This document shows positions 24,544-31,268 of a stretch of DNA of 64,000 bases, one piece after another. This stretch comes from Mitsuaria sp. WAJ17 (GTDB lineage: Bacteria > Pseudomonadota > Gammaproteobacteria > Burkholderiales > Burkholderiaceae_C): the NCBI RefSeq assembly GCF_014174515.1, contig NZ_JACJUG010000009.1:62001-126000 (forward strand). Direction: 5' to 3'. Position numbers and translations under genes: made by a program. The stretch's first letter is position 1, and each line of letters opens with the position of its first letter. A model generated the notes under the pieces. The model saw nothing but the letters and a program-made list of their open reading frames with translations. It was not told the DNA's origin and searched no databases.

Positions 24544-24571
24544 AGAGCCCGCAACCCGGGCTCTTTTTTTT
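24544..24571 (+). terminator. Strong intrinsic terminator after the luxR-peptide unit
   Basis: Perfect 8-bp stem AGAGCCCG/CGGGCTCT with a five-base loop, then eight T residues. It closes the luxR-peptide transcript and insulates it from the rightward operon. Confidence 0.92.
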
Positions 24572-24580
24572 GCCCAAACA

Positions 24581-24594
24581 ATCACGTTCGTGTT
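24581..24594. promoter_or_regulatory. Operator OD, ATCACGTTCGTGTT
   Basis: Nine of ten arm bases match the dyad consensus; the first ten bases equal OA. It overlaps the 5' edge of the -35 hexamer of the rightward promoter. Confidence 0.75.
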
Positions 24595-24621
24595 GACACC
24601 ACAAATCACGTATGTGATATT
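24593..24621 (+). promoter_or_regulatory. Promoter of the rightward early operon
   Basis: -35 TTGACA (24593-24598), 17-base spacer and -10 GATATT (24616-24621). Operators OD and OE overlap the -35 edge and the spacer/-10, so a bound repressor would block it. The first gene starts 33 bp downstream. Confidence 0.8.
24605..24618. promoter_or_regulatory. Operator OE, ATCACGTATGTGAT
   Basis: All ten arm bases match ATCAC-N4-GTGAT. The site fills the spacer and overlaps the -10 element of the rightward promoter; its centre is 24 bp (slightly over two helical turns) from OD. Confidence 0.82.
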
Positions 24622-24653
24622 TCGCGCCATCACCACCACACCAAGGGGTTGCG

Positions 24654-24971
24654 ATGGACCTTCAGCAGACAGTCACCAAGTCGCCCACAGCGCCTGGCAA
24701 GGCGCTACTGGCAGCGATCGTCAAGCTGTGCAGGCGTCTGCACAGGAGCATCTGTGAGCATGCCCTCGAAGCCGAGGTACGCAGGCTCACAGCCGAGATC
24801 GACCAGCTGTCGTTCAACATCGAGATTGACGACCGCCTAGCTGCAATAAATCGGCGGCTCTATCTGAAGAGCCCGACGCTGCAAGCTCGCCGCGTCGAGG
24901 ACCGCGAGCGCATGACGAAGCTGCAGGCACATCGCGAGCAGTTGCTCAATCAAATGGCGGCCCCGCGATGA
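24654..24971 (+). CDS. Small coiled-coil protein, first gene of rightward operon
   Basis: A 105-aa protein starting MDLQQTVTKSPTAPGKALLA, with an AAGGGG ribosome binding site. The rest is highly charged and helical (LEAEVRRLTAEIDQLSFNIE, then RMTKLQAHREQLLNQMAAPR), a probable coiled coil. It contains copy 4 of the 16-bp palindrome (Leu-Cys-Arg-Arg-Leu-His frame). I do not recognise a family; the two coiled-coil genes at the operon head could encode partners. Confidence 0.68.
   Translation: MDLQQTVTKSPTAPGKALLAAIVKLCRRLHRSICEHALEAEVRRLTAEIDQLSFNIEIDDRLAAINRRLYLKSPTLQARRVEDRERMTKLQAHREQLLNQMAAPR
24728..24743. repeat. 16-bp dispersed palindrome, copy 4
   Basis: GTGCAGGCGTCTGCAC inside the first gene of the rightward operon, flanked by T and A (one further matching pair). 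It is read there in a frame different from copies 3 and 5. Confidence 0.9.
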
Positions 24972-25264
24972 GCGCCCGCCACACCGCCGACACCCGCCGC
25001 ATCCAGCTTCGGCTGCAGCGTCTCGAGCTGCGCCACCTGCGCGGGGTTGTGAGCGAGCAGGGCGAGCGCCTGGCCGAGCAGGACCAGCTGATCGCCGACC
25101 TGCAGCGCCGCCTGGCCGATGCCGAAGATGCGCTCGACTACCGCTGGCAGCAGACCATTGAGCTGGGCGAGCGCATGGAGGCCGAAGGCACCGGCCGCTT
25201 GGGCCTGAGCATCGACGGCACCCTTTGCGTGCTGACCAACACCCATGCCGGGGTGCAGCAATGA
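24968..25264 (+). CDS. Small coiled-coil protein, hypothetical
   Basis: A 98-aa protein overlapping the previous stop by four bases (ATGA). It starts MSARHTADTRRIQLRLQRLE; residues 10-65 are a strongly predicted heptad-type coiled coil (VVSEQGERLAEQDQLIADLQ), followed by a short non-helical C-terminus (LGLSIDGTLCVLTNTHAGVQ). No enzymatic motif. It is translationally coupled at both ends, so it belongs to the rightward early operon. Confidence 0.65.
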   Translation: MSARHTADTRRIQLRLQRLELRHLRGVVSEQGERLAEQDQLIADLQRRLADAEDALDYRWQQTIELGERMEAEGTGRLGLSIDGTLCVLTNTHAGVQQ

Positions 25265-25590
25265 GCATCCGCATCACCGGAGAACTGGTCAGCGATGCTG
25301 AGCTCCGCTACACGGCAGGCAAAGCGCCTCACGCGCTCCTGCTGATGACGCTAAAGGGTGGCAAGGGCTTCCCCTTCTCCGTCACGCAAGACTACGGCAC
25401 TCAGCCCATCCAGCACCTCGCGGCCCAGGCCAAGCAGCGCCTGCTCCGCCGCGGCACCACCGTCATTGTTTCCGCTGCGGGGATCACCCCGCGCACCGAC
25501 CACGGCCACGCCGTGCTCAAGCTCGAAGACGTCGCCGACGTCATCCCCCTCGATCCCCACCCTACCCGCCCCGGGAGCCTCCATGACTGA
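25261..25590 (+). CDS. SSB-like OB-fold protein
   Basis: A 109-aa protein starting MSIRITGELVSDAELRYTAG at ATG 25261, overlapping the upstream stop by four bases; the longer frame to 25225 is not needed. The opening (I-x-G-x-L-x-x-D-x-E-L-R-Y-T), the GKGFPFSVTQDYG strand region and GTTVIVSAAGITPRTDHGHA fit a minimal OB fold like single-stranded DNA binding proteins. The usual acidic C-terminal tail of SSB is missing. It probably coats single-stranded phage DNA during replication or recombination. Confidence 0.7.
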   Translation: MSIRITGELVSDAELRYTAGKAPHALLLMTLKGGKGFPFSVTQDYGTQPIQHLAAQAKQRLLRRGTTVIVSAAGITPRTDHGHAVLKLEDVADVIPLDPHPTRPGSLHD

Positions 25591-25948
25591 TCACGCCATC
25601 CTCTGCAAGAAGGGCCGCTATTCCATCCTGGCCAAGTCGCACGAACTTCCGCTGCGCGACGGCAGCATCACCAAGCTGCACCTGGTGCAGGAGCAAGGCC
25701 AAGAAGAGCCCGCGCGCTTTCTGCGAGCCATCGCCAACGACGTCGCCGGCACGTTCGTGTTTGATGTGCGGGACCTGGCCCGGTGCTTGGATCTGGAGAT
25801 CCGCCAGCTGCCCGCCCGGGACACCCTCGGCGTGATCACGCTGACGCTGCGCCAGTTCTACACGAACGCCGCCGCGCTGCGCTGCAAGATCATCGAGCAG
25901 TGCCTGGTCAGCTTCCGTGACGTCATGGATCAGCAGGTGGCGGCATGA
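25583..25948 (+). CDS. Hypothetical phage protein
   Basis: A 121-aa protein from ATG 25583, overlapping the SSB-like gene by eight bases. It starts MTDHAILCKKGRYSILAKSH, is mixed alpha/beta (GTFVFDVRDLARCLDLEIRQ; IIEQCLVSFRDVMDQQVAA) and has no motif I can name. Coupling to the SSB-like gene suggests a DNA metabolism context, but that is only an inference. A frame starting at 25358 continues into this gene; its extra part is a shadow of the SSB-like gene. Confidence 0.65.
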   Translation: MTDHAILCKKGRYSILAKSHELPLRDGSITKLHLVQEQGQEEPARFLRAIANDVAGTFVFDVRDLARCLDLEIRQLPARDTLGVITLTLRQFYTNAAALRCKIIEQCLVSFRDVMDQQVAA

Positions 25949-26517
25949 GCTACACCCCGCAGCCCGACAGCCTCGCCGGCCGCCTCTGCGCCTTCTTCAG
26001 GGCCCACCCCGAAGAAGAGCTGAGCTTGCGCGACGTCGCACAGAAGTACGACGTGTCCAGCCACAGCATCAGTGCGCTCTTGGCGTCGTGCTTCGCGAAT
26101 CAGCTGCTGGCACGCGCCAAGGATGAAAGCGGCACGAGCGTCATCCGCGCCGGCTCGAAGCTCATCGAGCCGGCGGCAGTGCCCGATCCCCAGCCGGAGC
26201 CCCCCACCTTCAACAAGTGGCTCGAGGAGAAGAAGCAGCCGTCAGCCGAAGGCACGAAGGGCCCGGTCGCCTTGCCTTCACCCGAGTCCCTGCTGATCGA
26301 AGACGGCGTGCCCATCCCTCCAGGCGGCCCGGGCGCCAAGTCCTTCGTCTATGACGCAGTCTTCGCCCGCATGACGCCGGGGCAGAGCTTCAAGTGCTCG
26401 CCGGCGGCCGCCAAGCGCCTTGTCGCCAGCGCCCGCCGCTGGGGCAAGACCGTCAACCGCAAGTTCATCACCCGCCAGCTCGACGCGAACACCGCGCGCA
26501 TCTGGCGCACCGAGTAA
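25945..26517 (+). CDS. Hypothetical phage protein with winged-helix-like N-terminus
   Basis: A 190-aa protein overlapping the previous stop by four bases. Residues 10-60 (LAGRLCAFFRAHPEEELSLR, then DVAQKYDVSSHSISALLASC) look like a winged helix. A Pro-rich linker follows (residues 75-125). The C-terminal part (SFVYDAVFARMTPGQSFKCS and AKRLVASARRWGKTVNRKFI) forms a second, basic domain. It is probably a DNA-binding protein of the early operon; family not recognised. Confidence 0.65.
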   Translation: MSYTPQPDSLAGRLCAFFRAHPEEELSLRDVAQKYDVSSHSISALLASCFANQLLARAKDESGTSVIRAGSKLIEPAAVPDPQPEPPTFNKWLEEKKQPSAEGTKGPVALPSPESLLIEDGVPIPPGGPGAKSFVYDAVFARMTPGQSFKCSPAAAKRLVASARRWGKTVNRKFITRQLDANTARIWRTE

Positions 26518-26525
26518 GGCTCACC

Positions 26526-28580
26526 ATGCTGAACATCGAACAGTCCGAGGTCATCCTCACCATCCCGCGCGCTCAGCTGCGCGAATCGCCCTTCAATCCC
26601 CGGAAGAAGTACTCCGAGGCCGCACTGCACGAGCTGGCGGAAACCATGCGACCGCCCCTGGGCCGCATCCATTCCCCGATCGTCGCGCGCCCCCTTGCCC
26701 AGGCCGACATCGAGCACACGCACGAAGTCGTTTTTGGCCACCGTCGCTTCCGTGCAGCGGGAATCGCCGGCCTGGCCTCGGTCCCGGCGGTTGTCCGCGA
26801 GATGACGGACGAGGAGGTCCGCGTCGCCCAACTGATCGAGAACGCCCAGCGCGAGGACGTCACAGCCATGGAAGAGGCCGACAGCCTCCATGAGCTGCGC
26901 CGGCACCACAACGTGAGCATCGAAGAGCTGATGCAGCGCACCGGCAAGAGCCGTCGCTATGTATTCGCGAGCCTCAAGCTGGCCACCGCCCACGACCATG
27001 TGCGCAGCGCACTCGATACGGGAGTGATCGGCTCTGAGGTCGCCAAGGACCTGGCCACGCTGCCGAATTCCCTGCAGGCCCAGGCTCTGACAGACTGCAC
27101 AACGACGATCTGGGACGAGGCCACCAAGAGCAATCGACGCACAGCGCTGCCTGCACGCCGGGTCAAGGAGATCCTGTCCACGCGATACCGGCTCAAGATC
27201 GCCGACGCCGCGTTTGACCGCGACGCCATCAACCTCATCCCGGACACCCCTTCATGCAACGCTTGCCCGCGGCTGAGCGACAACGAGCCCGCCCTGCTCG
27301 AGGACTGCGGTGCAGGCGTCTGCACGAACCCCGACTGCTACAGCAGCAAGTCGGAGGCAGCGCAAAAGGCCGCACTTGAAGAGGCTGCAAGCAAGGGCTG
27401 GGCAGCCATCCCCGCAGCGGAGGCCCGCGGCCTGTTGGTCAGCCGCGCAGACATGGCCCCTACCGGCTTCACCGTTGTCACTGAGCTGTCGGGCTTGACC
27501 AGCCTGATGGGCCTGGAGCTCTCGTACCAGGACCTGATCGAAGCATCACCGGACCCCATCCCCCGCACGGTGATTGGCCACCCCCACGTCCCCGGACTCG
27601 TTCTGACCTGCATCTCCGATGAGCAGGCAGAGGCCCTGCTGGACAAGAACGCAGATGCTCCCAAGAAGCCGGCCCCAGAGGTCTACACGCCCGCATGGCT
27701 CGTGAAGCAACGGGAGGACGACGCCCGCTACCAGGCGGAGCTCGAGGCGATGAGCCCTGCCGATCGCGCCCTGATGGAGCACCGCACCTGGGGCGAGGTC
27801 GTCAAAGCAGCCATGTCTCGCGTCGCCGGTTTCCAGCGGACCACAGAGGAACTCCGCTGGGTCCTGCTCACTGAGCTCGAGCTGGCTGACGACTTCGGCC
27901 CCGCCGAGAAGGTTCTCGGCTGGGAAGCGCCACAAGACGCCGAGCTCGACGACAACAGGTGGCGCGTCGAAAAGGTCATGGCCATGAGCGCAGACGAGCT
28001 CGCGTCCCTGCTGGTCATGGTGACGATTGATCGCCAGGCATGGATTCAGCGGGAAACGCAGCTCGACCAGCGCCGCCAGCTCGCGAAGGCCTACGCCATC
28101 GACCCGCTTGACCCGCATCACCATGCGGTCGAGGACGTGATCCGCTCCGACTTGGCGCGAACCCTCTCCCCTACCCCTTCCACTGCTGCGCGCGCTGACG
28201 AGGGGGCGGACGACGAAGTCGAAGAGAACGCCGGCGAGCCCGCCTCGGCACCGTTCAAGAGCAAGAGCCCGGCCCGCTATCGGAACAGCCAGACCGGCGA
28301 GACCTGGTCCGGCCGAGGCCTCATGCCGAAATGGCTGCGCATGGCCATCAACGGCGGCGCGAAGTTGCAGGACTTCGAGGCCGGCGCTACCCCATCCGAG
28401 GCTGCGCAGGCGCCGACGGGGGAGGTGGCCGAGACCGCTGGGCAGCAATCGCTGCTCGCGGACCTCGCCTGCGAAGAGGGTCAAGACCAGGCCGGCTCCG
28501 CCGGCAGGGCTGACGAGGGCGCCGGCGACGCCGGCGCGAGCGATGCCACCTGTGGCGCAACCGAACCGGCGGAGGTCTGA
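26526..28580 (+). CDS. ParB-like protein with C-terminal H-NS-type domain
   Basis: A 684-aa protein. Residues about 10-130 are a ParB/Spo0J N-terminal domain (SPFNPRKKY, VFGHRRFRAAG, IENAQREDVTAMEEADSLHE), followed by a helix-turn-helix (HHNVSIEELMQRTGKSRRYV). Two Cys clusters lie near residues 242-275. Near the C-terminus, residues about 582-619 (YRNSQTGETWSGRGLMPKWL) match the DNA-binding motif of H-NS family proteins (Y-R-x-x-x-T-G-x-T-W-S-G-R-G). The two domains are joined by a long helical region. A role in DNA segregation, nucleoid-type binding or phage recombination is possible; the partner ParA is absent. Confidence 0.85.
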   Translation: MLNIEQSEVILTIPRAQLRESPFNPRKKYSEAALHELAETMRPPLGRIHSPIVARPLAQADIEHTHEVVFGHRRFRAAGIAGLASVPAVVREMTDEEVRVAQLIENAQREDVTAMEEADSLHELRRHHNVSIEELMQRTGKSRRYVFASLKLATAHDHVRSALDTGVIGSEVAKDLATLPNSLQAQALTDCTTTIWDEATKSNRRTALPARRVKEILSTRYRLKIADAAFDRDAINLIPDTPSCNACPRLSDNEPALLEDCGAGVCTNPDCYSSKSEAAQKAALEEAASKGWAAIPAAEARGLLVSRADMAPTGFTVVTELSGLTSLMGLELSYQDLIEASPDPIPRTVIGHPHVPGLVLTCISDEQAEALLDKNADAPKKPAPEVYTPAWLVKQREDDARYQAELEAMSPADRALMEHRTWGEVVKAAMSRVAGFQRTTEELRWVLLTELELADDFGPAEKVLGWEAPQDAELDDNRWRVEKVMAMSADELASLLVMVTIDRQAWIQRETQLDQRRQLAKAYAIDPLDPHHHAVEDVIRSDLARTLSPTPSTAARADEGADDEVEENAGEPASAPFKSKSPARYRNSQTGETWSGRGLMPKWLRMAINGGAKLQDFEAGATPSEAAQAPTGEVAETAGQQSLLADLACEEGQDQAGSAGRADEGAGDAGASDATCGATEPAEV
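27310..27325. repeat. 16-bp dispersed palindrome, copy 5 (inside ParB-like gene)
   Basis: GTGCAGGCGTCTGCAC, read in the ParB-like frame as Gly-Ala-Gly-Val-Cys-Thr. Copies 3, 4 and 5 use three different reading frames. Confidence 0.9.
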
Positions 28581-28582
28581 GC

Positions 28583-29143
28583 ATGGCCAAGAAACAGCGC
28601 CCGACGAAGACCGAGCTGATCGCCCGCCTCCACCGAGGCCTGCGCCCCAAGCTGACCCGCGACCAGCGCCTCGATCTCGGCCTCTGTCACGTGGCCAACC
28701 TGGACGTCATTGCCCGCGGCGAGGCACAGGAGTCGATGCTGTGGGGCTGGGTCGGCAGCGTGCTGACCTGGTCGAAGGTGGCAGAGATGCTCGACCTCGG
28801 CGTCGACGAGATGGTCCAGCCGCTGGCCCTAGCAGAGCGCCTGGTCAACCGCTACGGCCGCACTGGCCGCGTGGCCTTCGACGGCCCGGATTACCAGCTC
28901 GCAAAGATCGGCCTCGAGGTCATGGACCAGCTGGACCACCAGGTGGACCGCCCCACCGCCATCGCAGCAGCTGACTGGTCCGAGCGCCGAGTCAACGAGA
29001 TGGCGGCAGAGTGCGCCCGCCTGGCCACCACCCCTCGCCCCCTGAACATGATTGCCACCACCGGGCATGCCGATGCCATCCCAGCAGACAGCACCCGGCG
29101 CTTCTGGCCCGTCCACCTCGACAAGTCGGGAGTCCCAGCATGA
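28583..29143 (+). CDS. Hypothetical phage protein
   Basis: A 186-aa, mostly helical protein two bases after the ParB-like stop. It opens MAKKQRPTKTELIARLHRGL with a basic N-terminus; the middle (MLWGWVGSVLTWSKVAEMLD, then LGVDEMVQPLALAERLVNRY) is conserved-looking but unnamed. The C-terminus ends STRRFWPVHLDKSGVPA. Proteins of this type accompany ParB-like genes in Burkholderiales prophages, as far as I can judge. No catalytic residues can be pointed out. Confidence 0.65.
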   Translation: MAKKQRPTKTELIARLHRGLRPKLTRDQRLDLGLCHVANLDVIARGEAQESMLWGWVGSVLTWSKVAEMLDLGVDEMVQPLALAERLVNRYGRTGRVAFDGPDYQLAKIGLEVMDQLDHQVDRPTAIAAADWSERRVNEMAAECARLATTPRPLNMIATTGHADAIPADSTRRFWPVHLDKSGVPA

Positions 29144-29367
29144 ATCCCCCTACCCAGATCACCTACCCCGCCGGCGCACTGCTGCGCGTCTCCCAGATCT
29201 GCCGCAACACCAAGACCGGACAGCCGGGCCTGCTGCCCATCAACCGTGCTACCTGGTACAAGTGGATCGCCGCCGGCCGCGTGCCCGAGGGCCGTAAGCT
29301 GGGCGAAAAGACGACGGTGTGGCCCATCGAGCAGGTGCTCAACATCGGCCACGCTGCCGATGCCTGA
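29140..29367 (+). CDS. AlpA-family regulator / excisionase-like protein
   Basis: A 75-aa protein from ATG 29140, overlapping the previous stop by four bases. The segment PINRATWYKWIAAGRVPEGR, followed by KLGEKTTVWPIEQV, is the winged-helix signature of AlpA/MerR-like excisionases. It is last in the rightward operon, about 510 bp from the integrase stop. In P4-type systems such proteins activate int or act as directionality factors, so it is the best Xis candidate. Confidence 0.8.
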   Translation: MNPPTQITYPAGALLRVSQICRNTKTGQPGLLPINRATWYKWIAAGRVPEGRKLGEKTTVWPIEQVLNIGHAADA

Positions 29368-29438
29368 AGCGCGAACCTGCGCCCGCAATGTAGCCCTGTT
29401 CGGTTTGGGGGGTGGAGCTTTCGCCCCACCCCTTACTC

Positions 29439-29531
29439 CTATAGCAGCAAAATCAGGATTGAGGCAATCAATGTGACTGGTACAGCCACATTGATCTTCA
29501 ATTTCCCGTACTGCAACGTCAGCTTCAACAT
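29439..29531 (-). CDS. Putative 30-aa hydrophobic peptide
   Basis: Encodes a 30-aa peptide beginning MLKLTLQYGKLKINVAVPVT and ending in a hydrophobic run (LIASILILLL), one likely membrane segment after a basic N-terminus. AAGGTG lies six bases upstream of the ATG. The same frame offers an earlier ATG at 29585 (48 aa). It lies antisense to no other convincing gene, in an AT-richer stretch. Small single-span peptides can be toxins or holin-like, but expression is unproven. A 9-bp inverted repeat (29467-29475 / 29487-29495) is inside the gene. Confidence 0.35.
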   Translation of the reverse strand: MLKLTLQYGKLKINVAVPVTLIASILILLL

Positions 29532-29880
29532 GGTTTTCACCTTGTTTACGCCGGCGGATCCGCCAACTGATGAAGGTTGGCTCATTTGTATCGCGCCTTG
29601 CCAGGCGCTAGCCGTTGACCTAGCTAGCATGGTCTCGGGCATCTCAGCTCAGTCAGCACAAGTTGGCGCAACGCCCTGCGTTTTTTTCTAGGGCTAACGC
29701 CCCTGCGGTTCGCGATCCGATTGCTTCACACGCCCGTACTGACATCACCTTAAGCCGCGTAGCATTGCGGCCCGAGCCTTTGCTAAGGCCCTCTGATCGA
29801 GCAGCGTTTCAAGCCGTTCGACCATTGGCGTGACTATATAGGTGTTTTCCCTTATTTTCTACAATCGGCGGCATTTTTTT
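29532..29880. other. AT-richer intergenic stretch before integrase stop
   Basis: No convincing gene. It contains a GCGCCT-TGCC-AGGCGC hairpin (29593-29608) and a short terminator-like stem. Base composition is visibly less GC-rich than the flanking genes, as is common for phage non-coding or moron DNA. Confidence 0.5.
29670..29687 (+). terminator. Weak intrinsic terminator of rightward operon
   Basis: AACGC-CCT-GCGTT followed by five more T residues. The stem is only five bp, so this is a tentative call for the end of the transcript that leaves the AlpA-like gene. Confidence 0.45.
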
Positions 29881-31134
29881 TCACGCCCTCAGCACGATCA
29901 CCTCAGCCCCAGCGGCCGCCCGGTCCACAAAGTCGGCCCAGAACTGCATCGCCCGCCGGCGCTCAGGGTTCAGCTCAACATGTGAGTAGGCCGCCACGGT
30001 GGCATCGCGCTCGGCGTGGGCCAGCAGCAGCTCCACCACATCACGGCCAAAGCCATGTTCGCGCAGCACCGTCGCCGCAGTCCCGCGGAAACCGTGCGGG
30101 CTGAACCGGGGCACACCAAAATCCATGCGCTTGAAAAAGTGGTTGAGGGTCACCTCACTCATGTGCGTCTCGCGCCTGAAGATCGACGGCACCAGGTAGT
30201 CACTGCCACTGCTGAAGTGCACCAGCATGCGCACCAGCTCCAGCGCCTGGCTGGACAGCATCACCCGATGCACGCGCTTCATCTTCATGCGCTCGGCGGG
30301 AATGTCCCAGACCCCTGCCTCCAGATCGAACTCAGCCTTCTTGGCCCGCAGCAGTTCCATCTTGCGGACCATCGTCAGGCATAGCAGCTTGCTGGCCAGG
30401 ATGGTGGATGCGTGCGCCCCGCCCTGCTTGTCCACCACCCGCCAGAATTCGCCCAGCTGCTTGGCCGTTAGGTGCGGCGCATGTGTCTTGGGCGGCACCA
30501 CCACTGCACCACGCAGCGGCGTGGCAGGGTTGGTGGTCACCAGCAGCTTGCGGATGGCGAAGTTGTAGATCTGCTGGATGATCACGCGCACCCGATCGGC
30601 CGTGGTTGGCGTGTCCAGCCGCTTCTCCAAAATGCTCAGCACATGGGCCGGCATCACCTCGCCCAGCTCCATGTCGCCGATCTCCGGGTAGACGTAGCTG
30701 TCGAGCCAGCGCACGATCTGGGCGCGGTAGGTCGGCGAGCGATAGAACAGCGTCTCATCAATCCAGCGCTGCGCAAAGACTCGAAACGCCGTAGCCCGCT
30801 CCGCAGCCTGGCGCGACTCCACCGCCTGCGCCTGCTTGGCCTTGGCCGGGCTTTGCCCGGCCTCGACCAACGCCCTCAGCTCCTCGTGCTTGTCCCGGGC
30901 CGCCTTGATCCCGATGGCTGGATAAGCCCCAATGGTCACCTTCTCGCGCTTGCCGAGGAGGTGGTACTTGTAACGCCAGGTCTTGGACCCGCCCGGGAGG
31001 ATCTCGATGATCAGCCCGCCGCCGTCGGTCAGCGCATAGGGCTTCTCAGCCGGTTTCGCGTTGTCGATCTGCGCTGGCTTGAGCGTGTAGTTGATGTGTC
31101 GCACCGTGGCCCCAAAACGGGGCCATGGCCCCAC
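29881..31134 (-). CDS. Tyrosine recombinase, P4-type prophage integrase
   Basis: A protein of up to 417 aa. The N-terminal DUF4102-type domain begins around LKPAQIDNAKPAEKPYALTD and continues with GGGLIIEI and the TWRYKYHLLGKREKVTIGAY segment. The catalytic domain has an arginine in MVRKMELLRAKKAEFD, HGFRGTAATVLREHGFGRD (H-x-x-R), LLAHAERDATVAAYSH with the second His, and the nucleophile Tyr. It integrates and excises the prophage. The ATG at 31134 gives an odd first ten residues from a GGGGCCA-repeat region; GTG 31104 is a plausible alternative start. Its start faces the icd 3' end. Confidence 0.93.
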   Translation of the reverse strand: MGPWPRFGATVRHINYTLKPAQIDNAKPAEKPYALTDGGGLIIEILPGGSKTWRYKYHLLGKREKVTIGAYPAIGIKAARDKHEELRALVEAGQSPAKAKQAQAVESRQAAERATAFRVFAQRWIDETLFYRSPTYRAQIVRWLDSYVYPEIGDMELGEVMPAHVLSILEKRLDTPTTADRVRVIIQQIYNFAIRKLLVTTNPATPLRGAVVVPPKTHAPHLTAKQLGEFWRVVDKQGGAHASTILASKLLCLTMVRKMELLRAKKAEFDLEAGVWDIPAERMKMKRVHRVMLSSQALELVRMLVHFSSGSDYLVPSIFRRETHMSEVTLNHFFKRMDFGVPRFSPHGFRGTAATVLREHGFGRDVVELLLAHAERDATVAAYSHVELNPERRRAMQFWADFVDRAAAGAEVIVLRA

Positions 31135-31268
31135 CAGATGGCCCCGATTATGGCCCCGTTGCTTGGCGATGCGAGGCGCACCAAGGCGACACTAGGCAAC
31201 AAAAAAGCCCCGGTCCTCATAGAGCGCGGGGCTTCAGTATCAACGCCAGGAAACACCCGGCGACGTCG
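31101..31268. other. Candidate right attachment region between int and icd
   Basis: TGGCCCC occurs four times in direct orientation (31107, 31126, 31139, 31151) and once inverted (GGGGCCA, 31119). Such spaced short repeats resemble integrase arm or Xis sites. The crossover core could lie here or in the last bases of icd; the partner copy is outside the window, so it cannot be fixed. Confidence 0.45.
31201..31234 (-). terminator. icd intrinsic terminator
   Basis: On the minus strand AAGCCCCG and CGGGGCTT arms form an 8-bp stem, followed by TTTTTTG. It lies 35 bp after the icd stop. Confidence 0.88.

Larger units (their letters stand above)
1..31200. mobile_element. HK97-type siphovirus prophage, left end outside window
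   Basis: The stretch holds a complete head module (HNH, TerS, TerL, portal, protease, capsid), connector and tail genes up to the tail tip, replication and immunity genes, and a P4-type tyrosine integrase beside icd. Lysis genes and the left attachment site are not in the window. Most late genes overlap by 1 to 8 bases and look intact, so the element could be functional. The right boundary is placed between the integrase start and the icd terminator because everything to the right is ordinary chromosome; the exact core is not identified. Gene order is typical of lambdoid siphoviruses of Burkholderiales. Confidence 0.95.

Noticed and set aside
29473-29691. 72-aa plus-strand frame in the AT-rich gap
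   Set aside because: No ribosome binding site or recognisable feature; the opposite-strand small peptide has a better start signal.
29700-29880. Possible tRNA-like T-loop sequence (ggttcgcgatcc)
   Set aside because: No acceptor stem, anticodon arm or CCA end could be folded around it.
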